Source: Larus michahellis (Eukaryota > Chordata > Aves > Charadriiformes > Laridae). Taken from it: a stretch of 64,000 nt of DNA. Both the position numbers and the translations under genes were made by a program. The stretch spans positions 184,635,185 to 184,699,184 of the forward strand of contig NC_133896.1 of the NCBI RefSeq assembly GCF_964199755.1, in the 5' to 3' direction. The notes beneath the pieces are model-generated. The model saw only the letters and a list, made by a program, of their open reading frames with translations, was not told the DNA's origin and made no database searches. Below, piece by piece: positions 40,401-51,582 of the stretch. Numbering within the stretch: the stretch's first letter is position 1; every line of letters begins with the position of its first letter.

Positions 40401-40638
40401 TAGAAATCTAGCAAATTCATGATGGGACTGATGTCATGCACTCATTAGAGAAGACAGTTAATATCTTCATATTCCAAAAGGACCCAAGGTTAAAGGGGAA
40501 GTTTTGAAAATGAGAAACAACAATATATTGTCACAGAAAAGTCGGGGGAAAGAAAGATAAACAGAAAGACTGAATAGATTTTGTCAAGAAAATGTACTAG
40601 AATATTTAGGTTGGTAGCAGCATCAATCCTTGTAATCG
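34436..40638. other. AT-rich intergenic sequence
   Basis: No repeat or gene was identified. A 196-codon open stretch on plus at 37571-38161 begins with TTG, is hydrophobic and Cys-rich because the strand is T-rich, and shows no known domain. It is treated as noncoding. Confidence 0.5.
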
Positions 40639-41152
40639 TGTCTTGGTTTAACCCCAGCTGGCAGCCAGGACCACACAGCTGCTTGCTCCCTCCAGCTTCC
40701 TCCCCCAAGAAAGGTACAGAGAAGAGGGAGAAAAGGAGGGGAAAGGGAAAAAAACCCAACTCATGGGTTGAGATATAGGCAGTTTAACAGAACAATATCA
40801 GAAAAGGAAAATAACAATACAATAATAATAATAATAATGACACAAGCCACTCTCACTGCCTGGTGAATTGGCACAGTCCCGAGAAGCGACTGCCATTAGC
40901 GGCCCCGCAGCTAACCCCATTTATATACTAAGCATGACGTCTATAGTACGGAATATTCCATTGGCCATTCCATCGTTCTGTCTATACTCCTTCTCAGCTT
41001 CTATGGGGAGATGAAAAAAGTCCTTGAAAAATATAAACATCACCTGGCAACAACTAAACTAATATGTATTTTTAACATTCCTTTCATACCAAATCTGAAA
41101 CAAAACAACCACTACAGAGAAAATTAATTCTATCACAGATGCAACCAGGACA
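40639..41152 (-). mobile_element. Diverged solo LTR of the same avian family
   Basis: It begins TGTCTTGGTTTAACCCCAGC and ends near CCAGGACA, collinear with the LTR at 48073 but much more diverged. It shares the GGTTGAGAT segment, the TATA box on minus (40920-40927), the GGAATATTCC stretch and the TTAATTCTATC end. The polyadenylation signal is degraded. The middle carries a short (AAT)n microsatellite (about 40822-40838). Flanks show at best a decayed duplication (AATCG against AATCA, if the terminal base is shared). Confidence 0.85.
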
Positions 41153-42949
41153 ATCACCATCCAAGTAAATCCATACAACAGGAGAGTATATTTGCAACTG
41201 AACACTACCCACAGTTTTTGAAGTAGTTTAATACATAATGAAAACAGACTGCAGCAAAAGGAGTAAGGGAAGTAGTCATTAATCCTTTTGGGGAAAAAAA
41301 ATCTCTCTTCAGTTTTCAGACTATCAAAACCTATTCTCAGAGATGTGCAGATTATTTTCGAAGTATGATTATTCAAAATTTTATTCTCTGAGGATCACAA
41401 GAGAATTTTCTTGTTAATTTCAAGGAGTTATTAACATTGCTATTTAAATATTTCTACGTTTTCTGAATTAATATGAATATGTCTATTAAAATCTAGTGAA
41501 AGGGAGTGAATTTATTGACTGCAAATTGCTAAATTTTCTCAATGGTTTGAGAAAATGAGATTTACCTCATCTTCAGCATATAAAAGGTACTCATCTAGTC
41601 TAAGCCAGGTATTGAAGCATATTCTGTATTGAGTCACTACAGAGAAGGATCTCCAGAGTTTCCATTTGTTTTAGATTCATATTTTAAGAATGGATGAATT
41701 GCCTTTTGTATGTGCTAGTTTCTCTTCACTAGCTAAAGTGAGAGCTTCAGTTAAGTCTTACTTCATTAATCACAGCAAGAGCTTAGCTTAGTTCTTTACC
41801 TTTTAGATTGCTCTAAGCTGGAGAATATGAATCTCCCCTATGCATAAATGCTACAAACCCCCCACATATTTTATTTGTTTTATGAAACCATAGTACTTGG
41901 AAGCACTTTCTCATTTCAGGTATACTGACACTCATCCCCAATATCATTACTGACCTGTGACGTGCAGGGCTGCAGGAAAGTCACATCACCTACATAGAAG
42001 TAATCACTATAGGGTCTTACAGCAAATGACACTGCTGTCGGGGGCTGGAGGGTAGGCGAGTCAAGCTCATGATATACATAAGCAATGCATTTTTATTTGG
42101 GATCATACCCTTCAACACTCAGTTCTCAGCACTATTCCATATGTAAGCTTGCCTGCTGCTCTTGCTGCCGAGCTCCTTGCCCTGCACACTGCTCTTGCTT
42201 CCGTGCATGCTGTTCTTCAGAGAATCCTGTATCTTGGTGTTCTGTTCTTATTTCCAGTGAAGAGTGCAAAGGAGTTGATCACTGTACTGTGTTTAATTGT
42301 GTACGCTTTGAACCACTTTTGGGACAACATTCTTCCTTTTCCATGTTGTAGTTCACATAAAGAAAGCTGGTTTGAAAGTACATATCATCCATCCACATAT
42401 CTGGATTATCACAGTTTGGTTGCCTCTATTAATCCCCCAGCACAGTCAGCATTCTGCAAGCCTGTGCAGGTCTTCATATTCCCTCTCTTTTAATGTGACT
42501 AAAGGAGGTCTTTTTTGACACTTTTCTAGCTGGAAAAAATGCATCTGTTTGATGTCCAGATTTGAAAGCCACTCAACATAAATAACAACTTTATAAGCAC
42601 TTATTGGGGTATAGTGATTGACTCCCTGATGACTCCCTACTCGATCTGTAATCTTGTCAAAGGTTATCCTAACTTCTTTGAGGAGATTTCCTCTTCATTG
42701 GTACCAGCATGGTTGTTCAAAACAAGGGGAATGAACTCATGAGTAAAAAGGAATGCAGTTTTGTAGACAGATGGGGATAAGGAACTACATTATTTTTCAG
42801 AGACTGATAGGCACATAATCATGGACTTTTTTCTTTCAGATTAACGGTGGCTGTAGAAGTAACAAAGAAAGATCTTGAGCTTCATGAGGCCACCCATGGG
42901 ATACACAAACAGGATGGATTCTAGCGCATATTATACCACATCACAGAAA
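41153..42949. other. AT-rich intergenic sequence
   Basis: Nothing recognisable apart from chance frames. Confidence 0.55.
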
Positions 42950-43345
42950 AGAAGACAGACCTTTGCTCTGCCAGATGTGAACCCTGTTGATCCTGATCTG
43001 TGGTATGACTTCCAGGCTTCATCTGTTTCATCACTGTGGACACATCAGCTCAGCACTAGACTGTGTCTGACCCTTGTTACCTTCACTGGACCTAACCCTG
43101 ACCCTGACCTTTGCCTGACGTCCTGGCTTGACCAAAGACCTGCCTCATCATCACGAAGATGCCTGATGGTCTGGACTATTGGTTCAACCTGGACACCATC
43201 CCTGGGCTGGTCTTGCTTGCCTCGCTTGGGGGTGGTGGGATGGGCCCTGGCTAGCGAGGCCCCTTGCCCTGTTGGCCATGGTATCTCCTTCAGCTCCCCA
43301 TCCCTTAGGGAGAGACGTCTCTCAGCACGCCCTGCCACTTACACA
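42950..43345. other. Isolated GC-rich island, unidentified
   Basis: About 400 bp with much higher G+C than its surroundings. It contains CCTGACC/CCTAACCCTGACCCTGACC strings, a run of CTGG/TGGACA motifs, and the segment GGATGGGCCCTGGCTAGCG. A 190-codon frame crosses it on plus (42875-43447), but it has no recognisable domain and its composition follows the island. It could be an unrecognised retroelement fragment or a decayed gene piece. Confidence 0.35.
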
Positions 43346-44389
43346 GAGGTTGAGATTTTGCTCTCTCTAAATTTTCCATTTATAGAGCATCAGAAACCAT
43401 GTCAACCGGCCTGTGTTTTTCTTGGCAAATACATTTTGGTTTCATAAGTCTTCATTCTGTAACGTTGTGGTATAATGAACCAAAAACAGCCTGAGAGGTT
43501 ATTGTCAACTACTGCCAACTGAGAAGCACTGCTGTAATGATCACAATACGATTTATCTCATCTGCCTTCCGCCCAAACAACTACCTGAGAGTTAGTTACA
43601 TCTCCAGGTCCTATAGGATAACCTCTATGCCACAATTCAACATAATCATCTCCTTTGTTTCCGCAGAAATGTTTTGTAAAAATAAGTGAAAGCATTCATT
43701 TTTCTTAACCAACAGCTTTCATTTATTATAACATAGGTGAAGGAAAATGGAAATGTAGGAAGTTTATTCTGATGTATACATCTGTCATAAAACTGCCACT
43801 TCAGAAATTTCTTAGAAGAAACTTAGCTTAGTAGTCTGCTGCACTGAAGGAGTACTTATGATATGAAGTACACCCTCCAAGGACGTTCTTCGTCTTCCTA
43901 TGACAAGAGATGAAGCTTCTATATAACGTAAGAAAGGTAGCACATTGCACTCTGTTTGTAGAAATGTACAACTACGTGTGCTAAAGAGCCGTTAAAAATT
44001 AGGTTGTTCACTGAAACATGCCAAGAAACAGAGAATCAAAAAGTAATATGCAGATTGGATAGCAACAGAGTGACTTCTGTCACCCACAACATTGCTGATT
44101 ATGTATCATATAGAATATATTACAGGAATTTCACAAAATGACGGTTCTTTTTGAAAAGGAAACATTTTTCTTAATGTACGTGTGCAGTACTTATTGTTGC
44201 TGAATATTAGGTTGCAGTAACCATTATATGATTATATCCGTTATTCTTGCAAGAGGAAAAACTAGAATGAGAAACTTAAAGATGGAAAAGAGTAAGGAAA
44301 TCAGTCACAGAGAAATAAATGCTATATAAACAAATTATAGTCAATTTTGAGACTTCCTCAATACATAACTAACTCATAAAAAGCATTAT

Positions 44390-44432
44390 ATATGCACATA
44401 CATATATGTGTTTATATATATCTCTCTCTCAA
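44390..44432. repeat. Short TA/TG/TC-rich microsatellite-like tract
   Basis: Alternating ATATGCACATACATATATGT, TTTATATATA and TCTCTCTC units form a compound dinucleotide tract of about 40 bp. Confidence 0.7.
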
Positions 44433-47400
44433 AATGATACATCTGTCAAAAGAAAATAAGAGATTTTTGAAAGCAGACAGTATCACGCTGTAGTAGAAAG
44501 TAATATAAATTATCACAAGTAAAAATGAAAGACAATCTTAGAAGAAAGTTTGGAAAGTGAATCATAAAAAAAAGACGGAAGCGTATTAAAAAAGGAAAGC
44601 TATGAGGAATTCAGAGAGTTATCAAGAAGTAATGGAAGCTAATTACATCCCAGCATTCCGACATAAGCCTTAAAAACTTTACAGTAAATGCCCTGAAAAA
44701 TCTCTATGCTTGATCACACTACTACAGACCCTTATAGTCACAAAAAAAACTTCATCATGATTTTCTCCTCCGGAAAGATATTTATTTTCTTTTGGGAAAA
44801 ATTAACTATTTGCAATAATTTTACTAGGAACATTTAATCGTATAATGGTAGAACAGACAAGGTTTGAGCAGCTCATTTAATTCTTTAGGCGGCTCTGAAA
44901 ATCCCACATGAAGTATAAAATTATGTAACATAGCCTTTATTGCGGCCCATGACACTCAGACCACTTACAATTTATAATTTATATCAGCTGTCAGGCTTGG
45001 CCTAGTCACTTCCACTAGAGTTAGAACTGAAGATAATTTGGCCCATAATTAAATTACAAAGCTGAACTTTATAATAATGTAGTATGCAATGTATCCTAAA
45101 TAGTGCCACAAATCACATCTCCAATATCCTCATAAAGATCCATTTGATGAACTGTATAATGGACTTCTTTACTGATTTTTTCCCCATCTAGGCGGTATCT
45201 TGAAGGAGGTATATTAAATTTCCTCAGCTGAATGAGAGGCTAGCCTAAAATACTTTGTGAGAAATTATTAGCAACATGTAATCCACAATAAATTGATGAA
45301 GAAAACTACTTTCCTACTTCTTACATCCTCGTCTTTAACAGGGTGACTTTGAAAGCTTTAAAAAGGAGAATGGTGCTATTCAGACTACAACTACTTCTGA
45401 AAGTCCTTAATTTTAAATTCCAGCTAGAAAAGAGAGAAAATAAATCCATTGCATGTAAAATTTTGTTTGACATTTCAAAACGCTATGACTGACATAAAAT
45501 CAATAATAGGATTGTGACATATGCTATCTTCAGGGATGCCTTTCTCATCTGTACATTGTTCAGTAAAGACAGCTGTACAGCTATACCTGCAGAATCTGCT
45601 AAAACCATTTACTTCGTTGTTCTCTTCAGCAACAACTCCCATGTAATAATTAAAAATGAATAAAAGTATTTTAAAGACAAGTCTCAGTGAAAGCTTTGTT
45701 TCATCTTGAGTCCTTTAATTACAACTTTTTTAAGTGCCTGGAATTTACTGCCATGTGTAATTGAAGAAGAGCCTGGTGTCCTTTGTGTTTCTCTAAAACC
45801 TGAATATTGTTTATAACTGGTGCAAGATACATATTGCTTTGATACTTAACAGTGATACTTACCATTGTGCAGGTGTGACTGACCAAGACGCCTAGCAATA
45901 AAGAATAGGGATCAAAGTCAACAACATTCCGGTTTCCAAAAGTATTTCAGCTGTTAGCAGAAATGAATTGCAAGAAATACGACCATAATATACTTTTTTT
46001 TTTTAAGAGAAAGGGAAGAAAACAACTGTTATCAGAAGATACTCATTCAGAGATTTTTAAGAGACAAGAAATACATGTGCCAAGAGTCCTGACTAGTTCA
46101 ACTTTACTCAGTCTGTGATCCACATGGCTCAAAGCTGCTTGACTCTACAGAGGATTAAATATACCAGGTAAGACAGCATTTTCTTTAATTATCTGTCCTG
46201 TCACAGGTACCTACTTCCACGTAAAACATTAAAAAGTATTAGACAAACAGTAAATAGCACACACATACTTGTCTGTCAGGGTGCTAAAGAATGATGGAAA
46301 ACTAGTGTTTTAAGTACTTCCAACTGTACGTAGCGCACTCGGCAGTCAGACAGATGAGAGGTAGAGCAGGATTTTTAAAAAGAAGCATCATAAGACAAAT
46401 AACATCATACATTCTTAAAGGATTGCATGAGTAAAATGATCTTGGAACTAAAAAAGAATCCAAGGAATGTCAAAGAAAATTACTATTTTTTAGGGTTCAG
46501 CCTAACCTCACTTCCCAGATTCCCTTTAAGCAGATCCATAACAGAATGACGAGCTGAAGCAAAGGAAAAATTCAGTCCTTTATGAAAAGACTATTAAACC
46601 CAAACCTCCTTTTTGTCACTTTTTAGTAGACTCGTAACTCTGTAACTGTCCATAACTAAGTTCATAACTATAACTGTACATCAGAAAATGTCTAATAAAT
46701 TTTTCCCTTGTACGAGTTTCAGGCTAGTATCTTATTAGGTTGCAAATTTCTAATTGCTCCCTATTTCTGATTGATAACCATGATCTCCCAGCACAGAGTT
46801 CTAGCTATGAATTTTCATTTTTCCTAGTCTATGCCCCAAACAGCTAGCAAAGATGGCATGTATTAGTATAGTGGCAGTGGCATGGACTAAATGACAATTA
46901 AATGTTGTCCAAAAAGCCATAAGAATTCTAGCTCTTTGTTTTACAGGAAAAAACATAGTAAATTTTCTTCAATAAAACTTTATTATTTGAACAGAGCATG
47001 ATTTTTCTCATAACTATAACATAAATTTGTTCATTTATTAGTATGATAAACTTGTTAACAGCCAGGTTTCTTAGTAAATTTAATTTTACTAGGCTAGACT
47101 AGATGAACAATTTGAGTTTTTATCTACCTATTATCTTAATAACGGAATAATAGGCTTCACGAACCAGCCATGCTGTGAAAATTAAGTAAGATCTTATCCA
47201 TAGGTTACAAGTAAAGATATTATATTGTAATAAATTTAAATTATTAATGATTGCTGTTGCAATATGAAATGCAGCTGTTAAAAGAGTTCCTTAGATAACT
47301 AACAGCATCAATTGTCTCTGCAAGACATGAAGACAGGCCTTGTTTTTCCAACTACTTTTTTAACTGTTTGAATAAGATGTTAGGAAAGACATTAAGATAC

Positions 47401-47850
47401 ATATTCAATTGGTATGATTTACAAATGGCTATGCAAGTTTGAGGGATCTGGGATAGAATGACCTGTTTGGTGTTTTTCATGAGAGAAAGAAGAAGAGGTC
47501 TATCTGCCATTTGCCTTGCTTCTGCCAAGCCACAGAACTCTGGCTCTGGAAAGAAGGTTTTACTTGTTAGAATACTTAAATAGTGTCAGTAGTAAAGACA
47601 GTTAAACTTGTATGCTTGCTGTATAAACACAACAACATTGCTCATAAAATCCTTCATAACTTTTATGTGACAGTTTAAGAGCACGAAACTAATTAAAGAA
47701 CAGTTAATTAACTGTTTTATCTTCTTCTTATAGGCAAGAACTAGGCATCTCCAAATGAAATATGGAGAACTGCCTCAACTCAGTCAAAAGCCAGCTTGCA
47801 AATACTGTGCACAGGGATTTATGTCTCCGTGGGACAATGAATAGTAGGAC

Positions 47851-47916
47851 GGTATTTTTTTTTAATTTTTTTTTTTGTTTAAGACCTGAGTCACAGTATA
47901 TTAAAAAAAAAAAAAG
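47851..47916. repeat. Poly-T and poly-A tracts facing each other
   Basis: Two long T runs (about 47856-47878) are followed 20 bases later by a run of 13 A (about 47902-47914), so transcripts could form a simple A-U stem. Probably chance low complexity. Confidence 0.6.
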
Positions 47917-48072
47917 ATGGAACCGAATGGGAAGAGTCTAATTAAAGCCATCAATCCAAAGGACCGGTTTTGGAAATATCCATATGTTTAACTTTACTCA
48001 TTTGCTTTTATAATTGAAAAATCCTCATCCCAGAACAAAAATAATGCAAAATTGCCAAGCAATGCACATGCC

Positions 48073-48650
48073 TGTCGTGGTCTAACCCCAGCTGGCCACT
48101 AACCACCAAGATGCTCACTTTCCTTCGGTGGGATGGGGGAGAGAATCTGAAGGGTAAAAGTGAGAAAACTCATGGGTTGAGATAAAGACAGTTTAATAGG
48201 TAAAGCAAAAGCCATGCACGCAAGCGAAGCAAAACAAGGAATTCATTCACTGCTTCCCATCGGCAGGCAGGTGTTCAGCCAGCTCCAGGAAAGCAGGGCT
48301 CCTTTATGCATAACGGTTACTTGGGAAGACAAAACATCATCATTCCATACTCTTCTTCTTCCCCCAGCTTTATATACTGACCATGACATCATATGGTATG
48401 GAATATTCCTTTGGTCAGCTGGGGTCAGCTGTCCTGGCCATGTCCCCTCCCAGCTTTTTATGCACTGCCAGCCTACCTGCTGGTGGGGCGATGTGAGGAG
48501 CAGAAAAGGCCTTGACTCTGTGTAAGGACTGTTCAGCAGTAACTAAAACATCCCTGTATTATCAATACTGTTTCCAGCACAAATCCAAAACATAGCCCCA
48601 TACTAGCTACTATGAAGAACATTAACTCTGTGCCAGACAAAACCAGCACA
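48073..48650 (-). mobile_element. Complete solo LTR of an avian ERVL-like retrovirus, with 5-bp target-site duplication
   Basis: On the plus strand the element begins TGTCGTGG and ends CCAGCACA, giving TG...CA termini. It is flanked by the identical 5-mer ATGCC at 48068-48072 and 48651-48655. Minus is the sense strand: a TATATAAAG box lies at 48368-48376, and the polyadenylation signal ATTAAA lies 3' of it at 48192-48197. No internal gag/pol sequence remains, as expected after recombination between two LTRs. The 5-bp duplication is compatible with an ERVL-type (class III) element; the family name is not certain. The open frame at 48214-48525 is fortuitous. Confidence 0.93.
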
Positions 48651-50330
48651 ATGCCCCAGACAATATGCACGCTAAGTATAATCTTCACACAATTATACTT
48701 TTACTGATTAATTTCTTTCTCGCAATTTTTTCCTCAGTTGTGATTAATCTTGGCCAACTAAGCTGCTGGAAGAGTGTATTTGTTCTGTGAAGCACCTAAC
48801 AAGCACAAGAGGGGTAGTATAAAATAATAATGATTGATCAAAAGTACTAACATTTACTTTTGGCTTAGCAAAACTGTCTGATAAATTATTCCCCTTAGTG
48901 TTTCTCTATTATTGCAATACAGTACCTTGAAAGTGATATATTGGCACAAGCCATTGTGTTTTACCACAGTGCAATTAGGAGGTCCTTTTAAACAGCTTTA
49001 TCATACGCATACATAGGCTGATTAATTTTCTAATCAAATGTTCCAGGAAATCATTAACCATGACATTAAACAGTGTTGTGATAATTACACTCTCCACGAA
49101 GAATTCCAATATAAATTTACAAAACATCTATAGAAATGTGCCAAAGGACAAACAGCTTAACGTAGACAAATAATTCTAGTATCTACTCTACATAGCCCCG
49201 CAGCTCCCTAGTGTTAAACCCAAGTCCAACAAAGGTCCAGTTTAAATTCTGCTGCATTTCACCAGAGCTTCATGTAGTGGTAGTCATTACATTTTGTAGA
49301 TCACTGTCTGTGTAAGTCATGCTGAAGGATTGAGATTTTTATTCTTTTGATGTCATTGCATTGGAATGAAAGCCCCTCAAATTATGTGGAAAAAGTGAAT
49401 GCAATTGTTGGAGGGAGCATTTTATTTTCCCTGCATTCAAGACAATACAAAATGACAAAAACAATAGGGAAACCTGAGCATCTTTCTTAGTGAATGACAG
49501 AAGAAAAAAGGAAACTTGGTCTGTTTTAGAAAATATCTGTTTAGAGATATGAGTGTTATCCTTCTTTTTCTTAATGATGCCTAACATTGAGATTTGGAAA
49601 AAGATTTTCCTCTATTTAAGTCTCCAGTTTGCATCATTATTCTACCTACTCTTCATTTAAGACAAAGATAAGTGAAAGGTATTGATGAGAATTCAATTAC
49701 TTTCTAAAGCATATACAATTTGCTAGTCTATAGTGTAATGAAATCTCTATTTACTTGTGTATTTCCCCATAAGCTGCAGAGTCTTGGAGGTCTTTCCATT
49801 ACAGAAAACAACAGCTTGCATTAAGCAAATACAGAATGTAGGTATGCCTGTTGTTTTGGCCTTTTGGCCTTGCTTGAACAGTTAACAGCTCCTCCACAGA
49901 AACTGTCTCGGTCACAAAACAAAATCCTGGCCTGAAGAGGTCGATGGAAATACTGCCATTGTTTCCAATAGGGCCTATGTTTCTCCAGTGTTACTCTGCT
50001 TTCTTAACCCAGTAGCAGCAAAATGGTATAAAATATATATTCTAAAAATATTAAAAACATAAAAATATGTTTATCTATTTATAGGTGCGTTATAATAATC
50101 TAAAATATAAATATACAAGTACACATCATAATATATATAAATATGTGATTATGTATTTATATATATAAAAAATCAGGTCTTTAAATGTATTAAAAAGTTC
50201 TGTAGACAAACCAGTTTTCACCTGTCACATAGCGGCTCTACATAGAGAATTGGAATTTTTAACAAAACCAGGTTTTGGAAATTGGCCAAACCAGTGAGGG
50301 GCCCATCTTGTCCTTTGGCTGGGGACGATT
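48651..50330. other. AT-rich intergenic sequence upstream of the DIAPH3 promoter region
   Basis: Unique-looking DNA ending in the AT-rich tract listed separately. No gene was recognised. Confidence 0.55.
50023..50180. repeat. AT-rich low-complexity tract
   Basis: A 150-bp run of TATA, AATAT and ATATATAAA strings with almost no G or C, lying about 500 bp before the CpG island. It could act as a DNA-unwinding or matrix-attachment region, but nothing beyond composition supports that. Confidence 0.75.
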
Positions 50331-50408
50331 GTATCACAGAATGCTTGGGGGTGGAAGGCACCTTCAGAGACCACCTAGTCCAAACCCCCTGGCCAAAGCA
50401 GGTTCACC
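50331..50408 (-). mobile_element. Short CR1 3'-end fragment at the CpG-island edge
   Basis: Read on minus, it gives GGTTCACCTGCTTTGGCC, then TTTGGACTAGGTGGTCTC, GAAGGTGCCTTCCACCCCC and CATTCTGTGATAC, which is the CR1 3' UTR and tail. It is severely 5'-truncated, keeping under 80 bp. Confidence 0.8.
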
Positions 50409-50535
50409 TTTAACAGAAAACGCACGACCTGGACGACAAACGACATAAAACCTTCCTCAGGGGGGGTGAAGATATATCTTAACCCCTTAGATGGAGGCGA
50501 TTTTACCTCAAAACTTGGAGTTTTACATATCTTCT

Positions 50536-50650
50536 GCAGGCTGGATGGGGCTTTGAGCAACCTGGTCTGGAAGGTGTCCTGGCCCATGGCAGGGGGGTTG
50601 GAAGTTGATGATCTTTAAGGTCCCTTCCGACCCATTCTATATGATTTTCA
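50536..50650 (+). mobile_element. Short CR1 3'-end fragment adjoining the CpG island
   Basis: The sequence GGATGGGGCTTTGAGCAACC, GGCATGGCAGGGGGGTTGG-like block, GATGATCTTTAAGGTCCCTT and CATTCTATATGAT is the CR1 terminal coding region, 3' UTR and tail on plus. It lies 127 bp from an oppositely oriented CR1 tail and directly abuts the DIAPH3 CpG island. Confidence 0.87.
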
Positions 50651-51079
50651 TAGAGCCGTTCTACGCCGGCAGAGCTGGTCGGGGGTCGCACACCTCTCAC
50701 TCTCTGCCAGAGATGACTGTCACTCCTCTCCCCAGGACAGACGTTAACTTGGCGGCTCACCCGCCGATCGCTGACAGGGGAGCCGCCCCCTCGGGGCGGG
50801 CCGTAGCCGCCGCGGCTACGTGGCAGCAAGAAAACTTCCCGGGGGCCCAAAACAAGCCCCCCACCAAGCCCTGAATAAAGCCCATGTGCGCCCACAGGCG
50901 CCCTCACACAAGCTGACCCCCCCCTTCCTCCCTAACCGCGGGATACGAATCCCTCCGCGCAGCCCCGTCTCCCTCCGCAGGCGGTGGCCGCGCTGCTCCC
51001 CGGGACACGTAGTCCGGAGGCACAACACCAGGTGCGGCGGCCCGCCGGAGCTTTCCGGAGGCCAGCTGATTCACCGGAG

Positions 51080-51138
51080 ATTGGCAGGCGGCCAGCCAAT
51101 CGGAAAACGGCGTTCCCCTCCTTGCCGGCGTGGATTGG
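51080..51138 (+). promoter_or_regulatory. Cluster of three CCAAT boxes (NF-Y type) upstream of DIAPH3
   Basis: Inverted CCAAT (ATTGG) occurs at 51080-51084 and 51134-51138, with a direct CCAAT at 51096-51100. A GC box, GGGGCGGG, follows at 51157-51164, and GGCGGGA motifs resembling E2F half-sites lie near 51175 and 51192. Clustered CCAAT boxes bound by NF-Y are typical of cell-cycle promoters, which fits the role of DIAPH3 in cytokinesis. No TATA box is evident. Factor binding is inferred from motifs only. Confidence 0.6.
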
Positions 51139-51199
51139 CTAGCGGCGGGGAGGCCGGGGGCGGGACCCGACGGTGGCGGGACGATTCGGACGGCGGGAG

Positions 51200-51582
51200 G
51201 TTTCCTGGGCTCTGACAAGGCGCCGGCGAGCGGCCGTTGGCAGCGCGCGCCCGTGCCCCCTTTTCCTTCCCTCCCCATCCCCCCCCCCCCCCGCTCTGGG
51301 TGTCGGCGGTGCCGCGGCTTGGGGCGGCCGCCGGGCGTGGAGGGCGGCGGTGCCGGGATTAGACGCTCTTGGCTAAATCCCTTGTCGCCTTGAGGCGGTG
51401 GCGGCTTTATCCCTGAGCACCCCCCCCCCGCCCCCGCCCCCTTCCTTCCCTACCCTGCCGAGCCCAGCTAAGCCGTGCTAATCGCAGGCGCCCAGCTCGG
51501 GCAGGGCCGCCGGGCCTGGGCCCTATCCCGGGCAGCCGTCTCCCCTCATCTCCCCTCATCATCTCCCCTCCCGGCCGCGGTC
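51200..51582 (+). other. DIAPH3: Probable DIAPH3 5' untranslated region (start site not resolved)
   Basis: This GC-rich leader lies between the CCAAT/GC-box cluster and the start codon. It contains no ATG on the plus strand, so there is no upstream AUG reading frame, and it ends in a short pyrimidine repeat of TCCCCTCATC units (51541-51570). The transcription start is a guess, about 50-150 bases downstream of the CCAAT boxes. In human, a point change in the DIAPH3 5' UTR raises expression and causes a dominant auditory neuropathy (AUNA1). Confidence 0.5.

Larger units (their letters stand above)
43346..48072. other. AT-rich intergenic desert
   Basis: Strikingly free of even short open frames. 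No repeat family was recognised. The interval 44930-45080 (TAAATT/TTATAATTTATA and ATAATTAAATTAC motifs) could be a conserved element but shows no direct proof. Confidence 0.5.

Noticed and set aside
40634..41157. Target-site duplication of the diverged LTR (AATCG/AATCA)
   Set aside because: The match requires sharing the terminal base of the LTR and has a mismatch, so it is not counted as proven.
43085..43112. Telomere-like CCTAACCCTGACC string
   Set aside because: Only one CCCTAA-like unit; the rest is CCTGAC. Too short and imperfect for an interstitial telomere.
50503..51393. Several long open frames on both strands in the CpG island
   Set aside because: High G+C removes stop codons. The frames overlap in all phases, and only the DIAPH3 exon has a supporting splice partner.
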